NCBI GenBank assembly: GCA_025517465.1
Contig: JAOPKE010000002.1
Location: 186,001 to 250,000, forward strand
Direction: 5' to 3'
Origin: Halobacteria archaeon HArc-gm2
GTDB lineage: Archaea > Halobacteriota > Halobacteria > Halobacteriales > Haloarculaceae
DNA: 64,000 nt
Positions within the stretch are counted from its first letter, which is position 1. Every line of letters starts with the position of its first letter. This document shows positions 25,748-33,719 of this stretch, one piece after another. Position numbers and translations under genes: made by a program. Under the pieces are notes generated by a model. It did no database searches, was not told where the DNA came from, and saw only the letters and a list, made by a program, of their open reading frames with translations.

Positions 25748-26223
25748 ACGACGTCGTCCGGGGCGACGTCGGAGAAGTCGACGACGGCCCGGAGTACGAC
25801 GTGAACTTTCGCGACGAGCCCGGCCGGTACCGTCACACCCCCGACGAGCGCGGCGTCTTCAAGATCGAACCGTACCAGTCAGAGCTGTTGCCGCTCTGGG
25901 CCATCACCGACCTGGGGGCGGCAACGGAAGCCGCAGACGCCATCTGCGACCGGTACCGCGAGTACCGCGACGCTGGCGACTTCGTCGGCATGGACGTCGC
26001 GCGCAAGTACCTCCAGATGGGATGGACGCGAGCGATGCGCTACGCGAAGTACCCAGGTGGCCGGAAGTACGAGGACGGCGAGGAGCGCGAACCCCAGGAG
26101 TGGTACGACCAGGAGAAACGAGACGTCGCGCTGGCCTATCGCGGCTCGCTCGACGCGGTGCGCGAGGACGACGCGTACGAGCGCCTGAAGGCGGCCCACC
26201 ACGAGCGCTATGGCGAGGAGTGA
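25744..26223 (+). CDS. DUF4385 family protein
   Basis: 159 residues. The whole length matches what I know of DUF4385: YDVNFRDEPGRYRH, VFKIEPYQSELLPLWAITDL, GDFVGMDVARKYLQMGWTRA and MRYAKYPGGRKYE. It is soluble and basic-acidic mixed, with no known activity. Start overlaps the upstream stop by 4 bases. Its last 16 bases overlap the end of the convergent M23-like gene. Confidence 0.85.
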   Translation: MNDVVRGDVGEVDDGPEYDVNFRDEPGRYRHTPDERGVFKIEPYQSELLPLWAITDLGAATEAADAICDRYREYRDAGDFVGMDVARKYLQMGWTRAMRYAKYPGGRKYEDGEEREPQEWYDQEKRDVALAYRGSLDAVREDDAYERLKAAHHERYGEE

Positions 26224-27062
26224 TCGACGACCGAGACGGTCACCGCCTCGCCCACCGTGAGGTCCACCGCCTCACCGACGAGTTTCACGCCGAAGGAGTC
26301 GCGGGCACAGAAGAGCGCGATGCCGGTCACCGGGTCGCCGTTTGCGAGAACATCGACGTCGTTCCAGTGGACGTTGCGGCCCCTCGCCGTCCCGACCTCG
26401 GTTCCCGCGACGGCAACCCGGCTGCCGTCGTCACCGAACAGCAGTCCGCCGCCGTCGTAGTGGGGAAGGCCGCCGTCGAGGACGCCGGCGTCCGAGCCAG
26501 CACCGAATCCGTTTGCCAACCCGACGAATCGCTCGCCAGACGCAGGATGCGCGGGTTCATCGAGGCGCGCCCACGTATCGCCCGTCTCGACCACCGTCCC
26601 GGTGCCGTCCCAGGGAAGCGGTTCGACGTCGACGGCGACGGTCAGGCGCTCCGAACCGCTCGCGCGGTAGGGATCCATCCCCGAATCGCGAAACTCCAGG
26701 TGGACGTGGTTCGGAACCCACGGGGCGAAAAAGCCAGCCCGAACCAGGCGACCCAGCGGATCCCCGAACCCAACGCTGTCTCCCGGTTCAACGGTCGGCT
26801 CGACGTGGAGGATCCGGGCGACGTACTCGCCAGTGTCCACCAGCACGAGCCAGTCGTGTTCGGCGGCGTAGGCCTTCGATGGCGCTCGCACGCGCTTCAC
26901 GTCTACAACCTCGCCAGCGACTGGTGACGGTGCCGTCTCACCCTCGGGATAGAGGTCGATAGCGCGCCCGTCGTCGTGGGCGACGAACGGCGAGTTGTAG
27001 AGCGAGAACCGCCGGTACTGGTCGAGTACCTCGGCGTGGAGCGTCACCGGCGACTCGGGCAT
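26208..27062 (-). CDS. M23/LytM-like domain protein, haloarchaeal hypothetical
   Basis: 284 residues without a signal peptide. Residues ~20-125 have the LytM order: FVAHDDGRAIDLYPEG (H..GxAxD), PVAGEVVDVKRVRAPSKAYA, YVARILHVEPTVEPGDSVGFG, and NHVHLEFRD (HxH). This lysostaphin-type beta fold normally cuts peptidoglycan, absent in archaea, so here it is either a different peptidase or a binding domain. The C-terminal ~150 residues are unrecognised. It converges with and overlaps the DUF4385 gene by 16 bases. Confidence 0.72.
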   Translation of the reverse strand: MPESPVTLHAEVLDQYRRFSLYNSPFVAHDDGRAIDLYPEGETAPSPVAGEVVDVKRVRAPSKAYAAEHDWLVLVDTGEYVARILHVEPTVEPGDSVGFGDPLGRLVRAGFFAPWVPNHVHLEFRDSGMDPYRASGSERLTVAVDVEPLPWDGTGTVVETGDTWARLDEPAHPASGERFVGLANGFGAGSDAGVLDGGLPHYDGGGLLFGDDGSRVAVAGTEVGTARGRNVHWNDVDVLANGDPVTGIALFCARDSFGVKLVGEAVDLTVGEAVTVSVVDHSSP

Positions 27063-27255
27063 CTACCCCCCAGTCGGTCCTGGCCGGGCTTCAACCTCCC
27101 GACGCCGAGGGTTCAAGTACGAACACGGGGCCAGCCCGGACCATGTCTTGACCAGTGAGGCGGCGCGTCCGCGGGAGCGTGGACCAGCGCGTCGCGACAC
27201 CGGGAGTCCACCTGCACGCCACATCGGTTTTGTCGACAGAGCGGGAAGCGTAGGT

Positions 27256-27921
27256 ATGCGCCTGCTCCGCGGTCGAGCGAGTGACCCCGAGACCGACCAG
27301 CGGCGCACCCGCGAGATGGTCAGCGACGCCGCCGACACCGACGAACCGGCCCTCAGAGTCTGGACGCCCCATCGCCAGGTCGTCTTCGGCCGGCGCGACC
27401 GCCGTAGCGACGGCTACGAGCGGGCCAGGGAACTCGCACTACAGCGGGACTTCGCCGTCCGCGAACGCGAGGTCGGGGGCCGGGCAGTCGCATACACCGG
27501 GACGACCGTCGCGTTCGCGCTCGCCGAACCCGTCGACGACCACCGGCGCGGCATCGGTGCCCGCTACGACCGCGCGCTCGACGCACTCCAGAGCGCCCTC
27601 GTCGACTGCGGCGCCGCCGTCGAACGCGGCGAACCGCCGAACTCGTTCTGTCCGGGGAGCCACTCGCTACAGATAGACGACGGCAAGGTCGCCGGCGTCG
27701 CCCAGCGCGTCCGCCAGGACGTCGCTGTCGTGGCAGGCGTGGTGGTCGTCACCGACGCCGCGGCGATTGCCGACGTTCTCGACTCCGTCTACGACGCGCT
27801 CGACGTGCCGTTCGACCCGGCGAGCGTCGGAAGTCTGACCGCGTCGACTGACGGCGAAACCACTCCGGAGAGAGTGGTCGACGCCGTCGCGAGGGCGTTC
27901 GGCGCGGAGTCCGAACGATAG
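27256..27921 (+). CDS. Lipoate-protein ligase / biotin-lipoyl transferase fold protein
   Basis: 221 residues. LplA/LipM-type features: PALRVWTPHRQVVFGRRD, REVGGRAVAYTGTTVAFALA (the RR.GGG.. substrate loop), and SHSLQIDDGKVAGVAQRVRQ, whose Lys fits the position of the conserved catalytic/binding lysine. It may attach or transfer lipoyl or octanoyl groups. Compared with typical ~250-residue enzymes it is short, without the C-terminal accessory domain. ATG 27256 starts right before the conserved fold. Confidence 0.83.
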   Translation: MRLLRGRASDPETDQRRTREMVSDAADTDEPALRVWTPHRQVVFGRRDRRSDGYERARELALQRDFAVREREVGGRAVAYTGTTVAFALAEPVDDHRRGIGARYDRALDALQSALVDCGAAVERGEPPNSFCPGSHSLQIDDGKVAGVAQRVRQDVAVVAGVVVVTDAAAIADVLDSVYDALDVPFDPASVGSLTASTDGETTPERVVDAVARAFGAESER

Positions 27922-27993
27922 AATTGCTTCGGAGGGCCGTCAGCAAGGGGCCGTGGAGGGACCGCGAGCAACCCGCGAGAGACGAAACCGCGT

Positions 27994-28179
27994 TCAGTCC
28001 CGTTCGAGGGCTCGAATCGCGTTCCGTACCTCTTCGTCGGTCGCTTCGCTCCGCTCGTCCGACCGCGACGAGACGAGGCGCAGGTACTCCGCGAGGGCCG
28101 AGCGGACGCGCGTACCGAGCCCCTCGTCTCGGGCGGTGTCGACGACGGTTTCGTGGAGGGTGGACGGGGACATAGCCAT
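27994..28179 (-). CDS. Small helical hypothetical protein
   Basis: 61 residues (MAMSPSTLHETVVDTARDEG...), amphipathic helices with many Arg and Glu, ending NAIRALERD. It is 9 bases after the DUF7123-like gene on the same strand, so it may be its operon partner. No domain recognised; the acidic/basic helix pattern and good spacing are the only support. Confidence 0.5.
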   Translation of the reverse strand: MAMSPSTLHETVVDTARDEGLGTRVRSALAEYLRLVSSRSDERSEATDEEVRNAIRALERD

Positions 28180-28188
28180 TCTAGCACC

Positions 28189-28473
28189 TCAGGCGGACTG
28201 CGCGGTCGTTACGCGCCAGGTGGTCGCGCTCGTGTAGGACCACTTCTCGATCTCGAGGTCGGGCGCCGACTCCTGGAGACGGATCATCAGCTGTCCGATC
28301 GCCTGGGGCGACATGTCGACGTCGTCGGCGATGAACTTGCCTTTGACGTAGAGTTCACCCTGGTCTGCGGTCTCTTCGGCCAGGTACGTACGCAGGCGTT
28401 CGAGCTTGGAGTCGCTCTCGGCGCAGTCGGCGGGCGATTCCTCGACAGCCGCGGGGGGTGCTGTTGCGCTCAT
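28189..28473 (-). CDS. DUF7123-like winged-helix-type small protein
   Basis: 94 residues. The core (SDSKLERLRTYLAEE, ELYVKGKFIADDVDMSPQAI, LEIEKWSYTSATTWRV) matches a haloarchaeal family I know as DUF7123. It looks like a helix-turn-helix fold (DVDMSPQAIGQLMIRLQE as recognition helix). A regulatory role is likely, target unknown. It has a good TATA box 32-40 bases upstream. Confidence 0.78.
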   Translation of the reverse strand: MSATAPPAAVEESPADCAESDSKLERLRTYLAEETADQGELYVKGKFIADDVDMSPQAIGQLMIRLQESAPDLEIEKWSYTSATTWRVTTAQSA

Positions 28474-28848
28474 TGGCTTCGGTCTCCGCTTGCACCCAGT
28501 GGATGTTATATACGCGAGTCGCTTTGCTCTATTTAGCGACGGTTCGGAACAATTAACCCGATTTCGACGATCGAATTCGTTTCATCCCCATTTTACGACC
28601 GCCTGAGACGAGCCGAGAAACTTTACGGTTCGATTTGACGTGGTCTCTCTGGTTACGTGGTACGTACGATCGACGTGCCGATACGCTACCATTCGTTTAC
28701 ATGATGGCCGCTGAGATGTACGCTACAGGGGACGCTTGACGAGCGGCCCCCTGTGAAACTGCGTCGAGCGGTCGTGGCACGCAGACACATCACCGTCCGC
28801 GGTCGCGACTCCGAAACACGTAGGTCTGGCCGCCGAGGAGCCAACCAT
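28474..28848. other. 375-base intergenic region, no gene seen
   Basis: It separates a minus-strand HTH gene from plus-strand pyrC. It contains one TATA-like element for the minus gene and stretches of lower GC (28540-28660). No repeat of the interspersed family, RNA gene or credible short ORF was seen. The pyrC promoter should lie towards its right end but no strong TATA motif was picked out. Confidence 0.5.
28505..28513 (-). promoter_or_regulatory. Putative TATA box for the DUF7123-like gene
   Basis: Minus-strand GTATATAAC, 32-40 bases before the start codon at 28473; flanks are GC-rich. Confidence 0.5.
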
Positions 28849-30138
28849 ATGCTCATTCGGAACGCCACGCTCCCAGACGGGTCCGAGCGCGACGTCCGCG
28901 TCGAGGGCGAGACCATCGCCGCCGTCGAGTCGGCCCTCGAACCCCACGACGACGAGCGCGTCGTCGACGCGACGGACAGGCGGCTCTTCCCGGGGATGAT
29001 CGACGTCCACGTCCACTTCCGCCAGCCCGGCTACTCGCACAAGGAGACGTGGGCGTCGGGCTCGCGCTCCGCTGCAGCGGGCGGCGTCACCACCGTCGTC
29101 GACCAGCCCAACACCGACCCGCCGACGATCGACGCCGACGCGGTCGCGGCGAAGGACTCCCTTGCCGGGAAATCCGTCGTCGACTACGGCATCAACGGCG
29201 GCGTCACCGAATCGTGGGACCCCGACGGCCTCCTCGACCAGCCGCTGTTCGCCCTCGGCGAGGTGTTCCTCGCCGACTCGACGGGCGACATGGGCATCGA
29301 CGCCGACCTGTTCGAGGACGCGCTGGTGAGAGCCACCGAAACGGGTCGAACCGTCACGGTCCACGCCGAGGACGCGACGCTGTTTAGCGAGGAAGCGAAA
29401 GAGCACGACGACGCCGACGCCTGGAGCGCGTTCCGGACGGCCGAGGCCGAGGAAGTCGCCGTCGAACGAGCCTGCGGCGTGGCCAGCGAGCACGACGCCA
29501 CCATCCACGTCGCGCACACGAGCACGCCCGAGGGTATCGATATCGCCGCCGACGCGGGGATGACCTGCGAGGTGACGCCCCACCACCTCTTCCTCTCGCG
29601 CGACGACCTGGCGGAACTCGGGACGTTCGGCCGGATGAACCCGCCGCTGCGGAGTGCAGAACGCCGTGAGGCGGTGTACGACCGGGTCGTCGACGGGACC
29701 GTCGATATGATCGCGACGGACCACGCGCCCCACACGCGCGAGGAGAAGGACGCCTCGATCTGGGACGCGCCGTCGGGCGTCCCCGGCGTCGAGACGGCGC
29801 TCCCGCTCCTCCTCGAAGAGGCGAGGCAGGGGAACCTCTCCTACGAGCGGGTCCGCGACCTCACCGCGGCGAATCCCGCCGACGTGTTCGACCTGCCACG
29901 GAAGGGGGCTATCGAAGTGGGGAACGATGCCGACCTGGTGCTCGTCGACCCGGACGACGACCGCGAGATCCGCGGGGAGAACATGCACACGAAGGTCGAC
30001 TGGACGCCGTTCGAGGGGTTCACCGGCGTGTTCCCGGAATTGACGATGGTCCGGGGCGAAATCGTCTACGAGCGGGACACTGTGAGCGGCGACGAGACGT
30101 TCACCGACCACCAGGGCGAGAACGTGCGTGAGCGGTAG
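28849..30138 (+). CDS. pyrC: Dihydroorotase (cyclic amidohydrolase)
   Basis: 429 residues. Metal-binding HxH is in PGMIDVHVHFRQPGYSHKET, carbamylated-lysine and His regions follow (TVTVHAEDATLF, ATIHVAHTSTPEGI), and the catalytic Asp is in MIATDHAPHTREEK. PPLRSAERREAVYDRVVDGT and the C-terminal amidohydrolase strand (GAIEVGNDADLVLVDPDDDR) complete the family. It closes carbamoyl-aspartate to dihydroorotate in pyrimidine synthesis (cytoplasm). Of the two dihydroorotase types this is the long AllB/PyrC class I. Start ATG 28849 removes an Arg-rich upstream extension. Confidence 0.92.
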   Translation: MLIRNATLPDGSERDVRVEGETIAAVESALEPHDDERVVDATDRRLFPGMIDVHVHFRQPGYSHKETWASGSRSAAAGGVTTVVDQPNTDPPTIDADAVAAKDSLAGKSVVDYGINGGVTESWDPDGLLDQPLFALGEVFLADSTGDMGIDADLFEDALVRATETGRTVTVHAEDATLFSEEAKEHDDADAWSAFRTAEAEEVAVERACGVASEHDATIHVAHTSTPEGIDIAADAGMTCEVTPHHLFLSRDDLAELGTFGRMNPPLRSAERREAVYDRVVDGTVDMIATDHAPHTREEKDASIWDAPSGVPGVETALPLLLEEARQGNLSYERVRDLTAANPADVFDLPRKGAIEVGNDADLVLVDPDDDREIRGENMHTKVDWTPFEGFTGVFPELTMVRGEIVYERDTVSGDETFTDHQGENVRER

Positions 30139-30185
30139 AACTACTGGGTTGAGCAGTAGGGGTAGGGACGCGCACAGGAGTTACT

Positions 30186-30450
30186 GACAACAGCACGAAA
30201 GCCCCCTCCCGCTCGGTGGCTGCGAACCGCGCTGCGCGCGGCCTTCGGCCGTGCTTGCGGGTTCTCGCTCACCGAGCGGTCGGCCCCTTTCAGTCCACCC
30301 ACTTCGGCTGGTTCGTCAGGAGAAATAGGCGGGACTGAAAGGGGCGGCTGGCTCCGGGAACCCCGGCGTAGCAAGCACCGAGCGAACGGAGTGAGCGAGG
30401 CGCGCAGCAAGCCGCGGGACCGGAGCCAGTCGGGGCTTTCCTTTGTTGTT
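30186..30450. repeat. 265-bp inverted-pair repeat element (short form)
   Basis: Left end GACAACAGCACGAAAGCCCC and right end GGGGCTTTCCTTTGTTGTT are near-complementary. Left stem CCGCTCGGTG pairs with CACCGAGCGG; right stem GGCTGGCTCCGG pairs with CCGGAGCCAGTC. The centre is GCCCCTTTCAGTCC facing GGGACTGAAAGGGGC. It has the same layout and almost the same length as the element at 16.6 kb but different stem sequences. It occupies most of the 404 bases between pyrC and the next gene. Confidence 0.8.
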
Positions 30451-30542
30451 CCCGTTCGGGGTTGCGTTCTCAGAACGACCTGCTCAACACAGTAGTTGAC
30501 TCCCTCAGCAGATAGAACGCAGAGACGCACCCTCACTCCGCC

Positions 30543-31034
30543 TCACTCCTCTTGGGCGCGTCCCTTCCAGGCCTTCTCCTGGGCCCGTTCGGCGACGTGG
30601 CGGTCGCCGTCGGCGAGACGCTCGCGCGCTCGCTTCTCGAAACCCTCGGCGTCGTCGAGCAGGCCGGCCTGGAACGTCTCCAGCACGTCGTAGGACCAGC
30701 GGTCGTCGAGCACGCCGCAGGGGAGAAAGTCGTCGCGGAGTTCGTCCGCCAGTTCGTCTTCACCCTGGTCGCGCAGCAACGCCTCGGCGGCGGCGAAGTG
30801 GTCCATCGCGTGACCGGTGTTGTGGTGGAAGGCGACGAGGTGGCCGTGGGCGCGGTGGAACCACTCCAGGCCGAGTTCGACGCGATGGAGGGCCTCGACG
30901 GCAGGGTCCTCGGAGTGATGGGGCTCTGCGACGCGCTGCTGGTCGTCGACTTGCGTCGGGTCCTCGGTGTGGGCGGCGTCTTCGGTGGTGGTTCGGTCGT
31001 CGGCTCGCGGTCCGTCGGTCGGATCTGACGCCAT
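30543..31034 (-). CDS. Haloarchaeal hypothetical helical protein
   Basis: 163 residues. A ~50-residue acidic, disordered N-terminus leads to a helical domain (AVEALHRVELGLEWFHRAHG, HLVAFHHNTGHAMDHFAAAE, LADELRDDFLPCGVLDDRWS, AGLLDDAEGFEKRARERLA). The His-rich helix pair looks like a bundle that could bind metal, but no known ferritin-type motif is present. Start ATG 31034 follows the acidic start; an in-frame upstream ATG exists. Confidence 0.65.
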   Translation of the reverse strand: MASDPTDGPRADDRTTTEDAAHTEDPTQVDDQQRVAEPHHSEDPAVEALHRVELGLEWFHRAHGHLVAFHHNTGHAMDHFAAAEALLRDQGEDELADELRDDFLPCGVLDDRWSYDVLETFQAGLLDDAEGFEKRARERLADGDRHVAERAQEKAWKGRAQEE

Positions 31035-31157
31035 ATGCACAGTAGGGCGCCGGGACACCTCTGTCTGTCGCTCGTATCACAGTAGCCACACGTTCGTCGG
31101 CACGGTCCGCTGCAGACGAGCGCAACGTTTCTACGTTCGGACGCCCCAGTGTGGGAC

Positions 31158-32546
31158 ATGCATCGCCGGTCGTTCCTCCGGGCTGCGTGTGGAAGCGCCG
31201 TCCTCGGGAGCGTCGGGACGGCCAGCGCACACCCGAAGGGGTCCGGCGGGGGGGAGGGGACGCCGGTCTCCGAGACGCCGACGGGGCCGGACCCGCTCGG
31301 ATCGCTCCGCCTCACGGGCGCCAAGGAGGCGGTCGTCCGGGACGGGACGACCGTCTTCCTGGCGACGACCGACGGGTTCGCCGTCGTCGACGCGAGCGAC
31401 CCGGTCGACCCGACCGTCGTCTCCCGGACGGATTCGGTTCTCGACGACCAGGAAGACGGCCCGATGGAGGGAATCTGGGACGTGAAGGTCGATGGCGACC
31501 GTCTGCTCGTCGTCGGGCCGGCCAACGGCGGTCGCGACGCCGTCCACGCCGCCGTCGTCTACGACGTCGGTGATCCCTCCGACCCGGAACGCGTCGCCGT
31601 CCACGAGACGGAGTATCCCATCCACAACGCCTTCCTCACCGACGGCGTCGCCTACCTGACGGCCAACGACTTCGAGTCGAACTGGCTGGTGACCGTCGAC
31701 GCCGACGCGGGCGACGAACTGGGCAGGTGGTCGCTGCTGGACCACGACGACGCCTGGGCGGACGTCGAACCCGTCATGCGCGTCCTCCACGACGTGTGGG
31801 TCGCCGACGGTCTCGCCTACCTGGCTCACTGGGACGCCGGCACCTGGATCCTCGACGTGTCGGACCCGGCCAGTCCCGCAGTCGTCTCGCGCGTCCGCGG
31901 TCGGCCTGTCGAGGAACTCGCCGCCGTCGAGAACGCCTCCCGGGAGGCGACGGCGCTGCCCGGCAACGACCACTTCGTCACCGTCGACGACGGAGGAACC
32001 GTGCTGGGTGTCGGCGTGGAGTCGTGGGCCGCCGACGACGGCGCGGACGACGGCCCAGGCGGCATCCACCTCTACGACGTTGCAGACCCGACCGACCCGC
32101 GCAAACGGGGTTCGATCCACCCGCCGCCGTCACCCGACCCGACCCGGTCGGGCGTCTGGACGACGGCCCACAACTTCGAACTCGCCGACGACCGGTGCTA
32201 CTCCTCGTGGTACCAGGGCGGCGTGAAGGTCCACGACGTCTCCGAGCCGTCGACGCCGCGGGAGCTGTTTCACTGGCGCGACGGGAGCCAGACGAAGTTC
32301 TGGACGGCCCAGCGGGGCGTGCCCGGCGAGTTCTTCCTCGCCAGCAGCTGGGAGTCCCCCGGTGACGAGGGCGGCGCCGGCGGGCTGTACCTCTTCCCGG
32401 ATCCAGCGACAACGGAATCGACGACGACGGAGTCGGGGGCGACCGACTCGGCCGACGACGGAATCGGCTCACTCGTCGGTCTCGGCGCGCTCACCGGCGC
32501 CGGCCTCGGTGCGCTGGGATTCAGCGCCTGGCGCGCTCGGCGATAG
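31158..32546 (+). CDS. LVIVD-repeat surface protein, Tat-exported
   Basis: 462 residues. MHRRSFLRAACGSAVLGSVG is a Tat signal. The body has repeated beta-propeller blades of LVIVD type, e.g. VFLATTDGFAVVDASDPVDP, DRLLVVGPANGGRDAVHAAV, GLAYLAHWDAGTWILDVSDP, CYSSWYQGGVKVHDVSEPS. The C-terminus has a Thr/Ser/Glu linker and a TM anchor (GIGSLVGLGALTGAGLGALG) followed by ARR. So it is an outward-facing, C-anchored propeller. The role is probably adhesion or binding, unproven. Confidence 0.85.
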   Translation: MHRRSFLRAACGSAVLGSVGTASAHPKGSGGGEGTPVSETPTGPDPLGSLRLTGAKEAVVRDGTTVFLATTDGFAVVDASDPVDPTVVSRTDSVLDDQEDGPMEGIWDVKVDGDRLLVVGPANGGRDAVHAAVVYDVGDPSDPERVAVHETEYPIHNAFLTDGVAYLTANDFESNWLVTVDADAGDELGRWSLLDHDDAWADVEPVMRVLHDVWVADGLAYLAHWDAGTWILDVSDPASPAVVSRVRGRPVEELAAVENASREATALPGNDHFVTVDDGGTVLGVGVESWAADDGADDGPGGIHLYDVADPTDPRKRGSIHPPPSPDPTRSGVWTTAHNFELADDRCYSSWYQGGVKVHDVSEPSTPRELFHWRDGSQTKFWTAQRGVPGEFFLASSWESPGDEGGAGGLYLFPDPATTESTTTESGATDSADDGIGSLVGLGALTGAGLGALGFSAWRARR

Positions 32547-32608
32547 CTGCGGCTCGGTCCGTCAGTTGTCGGGCGAAAGAACGTCTGGAAGCGACTGCAG
32601 AGCGGCGG

Positions 32609-33457
32609 TTACTGGACGGTCCAGTCGCCGCCGTCGTCGACGACGACGCGGCTGTCGAACAGGTCGGTTACCGCCGACACCGTCTCCTCGCCGAACGGCT
32701 CCGGGTCGAAGTGGTAGTGTGCGACCGCGTCCGCCGTGGCCATCCGGTCGGTCGTCGCACGGAGGAACTCCAGCGCCTGCTCTCGGGGCGTGGTCTGCAG
32801 TAACCTGGTCACCGAATCGAAGCAGACGACGAGCTGTCGGTCGCTCGCCGCCAGCGCTCCCAGGCGCTCCGTAATCGTCGCCGCCAGCTCCGGGAGGTCG
32901 CTCGCGTCCGGGATGTACGAGAATGATTCGGGGCGCCCACTCGCCGCTCCCAGGGTGGTCGCGGCGGCCGACGACCGGGGGAAGTCCCCGAGGTTGATCG
33001 CGGCGGTGTCTGCCGGTCGTTCGTCCATGTACTGTTCCCAGGCGGAGACGCGGCGATCGAACGACTGCGCGTGCAGCACTCCCAGCAGGTTCTCCTGGTC
33101 GTACGGCGCGACGGACAGGAGGTCCACGCAGGCCTCGTGCGAGTGCGAGTGCGTCGTCAGGAGGACGTTCGCCGCCCCGTCGATCGACTCGTGGATGAAC
33201 GCGTCGGGCGTCGTGTCGGCGACGTAGATGTCGCCGGCGGAGGTCACCTCGACCTCGAGGCCGTCGACCGTGAACGAGACGGAAACGCCGCTCGAACCGG
33301 ACACCAGCGTGTCCAGGGCGTCCGGGTCGACCACGCGTCCGAGGGGTTCCAGTTCGAGGGCGTCCCGGCCCTTCACGAACTGGACCGCCTCCAGTACTCC
33401 ACCGAACGGATCCGCGTCGTCGATCCTGAAGTGGTACGTCTCTGTGTCGGCGTCCAT
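32609..33457 (-). CDS. HalOD1 output domain plus RecA-like (DUF7504-type) protein
   Basis: 282 residues. Residues 1-~95 match the haloarchaeal HalOD1 output domain (YHFRIDDADPFGGVLEAVQF, DALELEPLGRVVDPDALDTL, VSFTVDGLEVEV). From ~100 a RecA/KaiC-like fold follows (NVLLTTHSHSHEACVDLLSV, LVVCFDSVTRLLQTTPREQA) without a clear Walker A, so ATP binding is doubtful. Such proteins are thought to act in signal output. It is preceded by a TATA-like GATATATAAC at 33534-33543. Confidence 0.8.
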   Translation of the reverse strand: MDADTETYHFRIDDADPFGGVLEAVQFVKGRDALELEPLGRVVDPDALDTLVSGSSGVSVSFTVDGLEVEVTSAGDIYVADTTPDAFIHESIDGAANVLLTTHSHSHEACVDLLSVAPYDQENLLGVLHAQSFDRRVSAWEQYMDERPADTAAINLGDFPRSSAAATTLGAASGRPESFSYIPDASDLPELAATITERLGALAASDRQLVVCFDSVTRLLQTTPREQALEFLRATTDRMATADAVAHYHFDPEPFGEETVSAVTDLFDSRVVVDDGGDWTVQ

Positions 33458-33533
33458 CAGTGTGTGCTCCCCTTCGGTGTCATTGCGATGTCGGTGCGAG
33501 ACCGTACCCCACTGAACAGAACATGAGGTCTCG

Positions 33534-33543
33534 GATATATAAC
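33534..33543 (-). promoter_or_regulatory. Putative TATA box for the HalOD1-RecA-like gene
   Basis: Plus-strand GATATATAAC reads GTTATATATC on the minus strand, about 77-86 bases before the ATG at 33457. It lies in a locally AT-rich patch. A ~50-base leader would result. Confidence 0.45.
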
Positions 33544-33719
33544 TATTTACTGGATAGGTGCGCCCGGTGATGGATTTGACAGTTTTCAACGCGACCTTTC
33601 ACCGACCGGTCGGCGACTCCTCGCAACCATCCGGTGACCTCGTCGGGGGAAGCTGACGAGTTTGGCGGAGGGCCAGTCGGTCGCGCCGCACCGGTCGGCG
33701 AGACGGGCGCCCCTTCGGG

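Noticed and set aside
27063-27255. Possible tRNA or small RNA (GGTTCAAGTAC near 27110)
   Set aside because: The string resembles a T-loop, but no matching acceptor, D or anticodon stems could be built around it.
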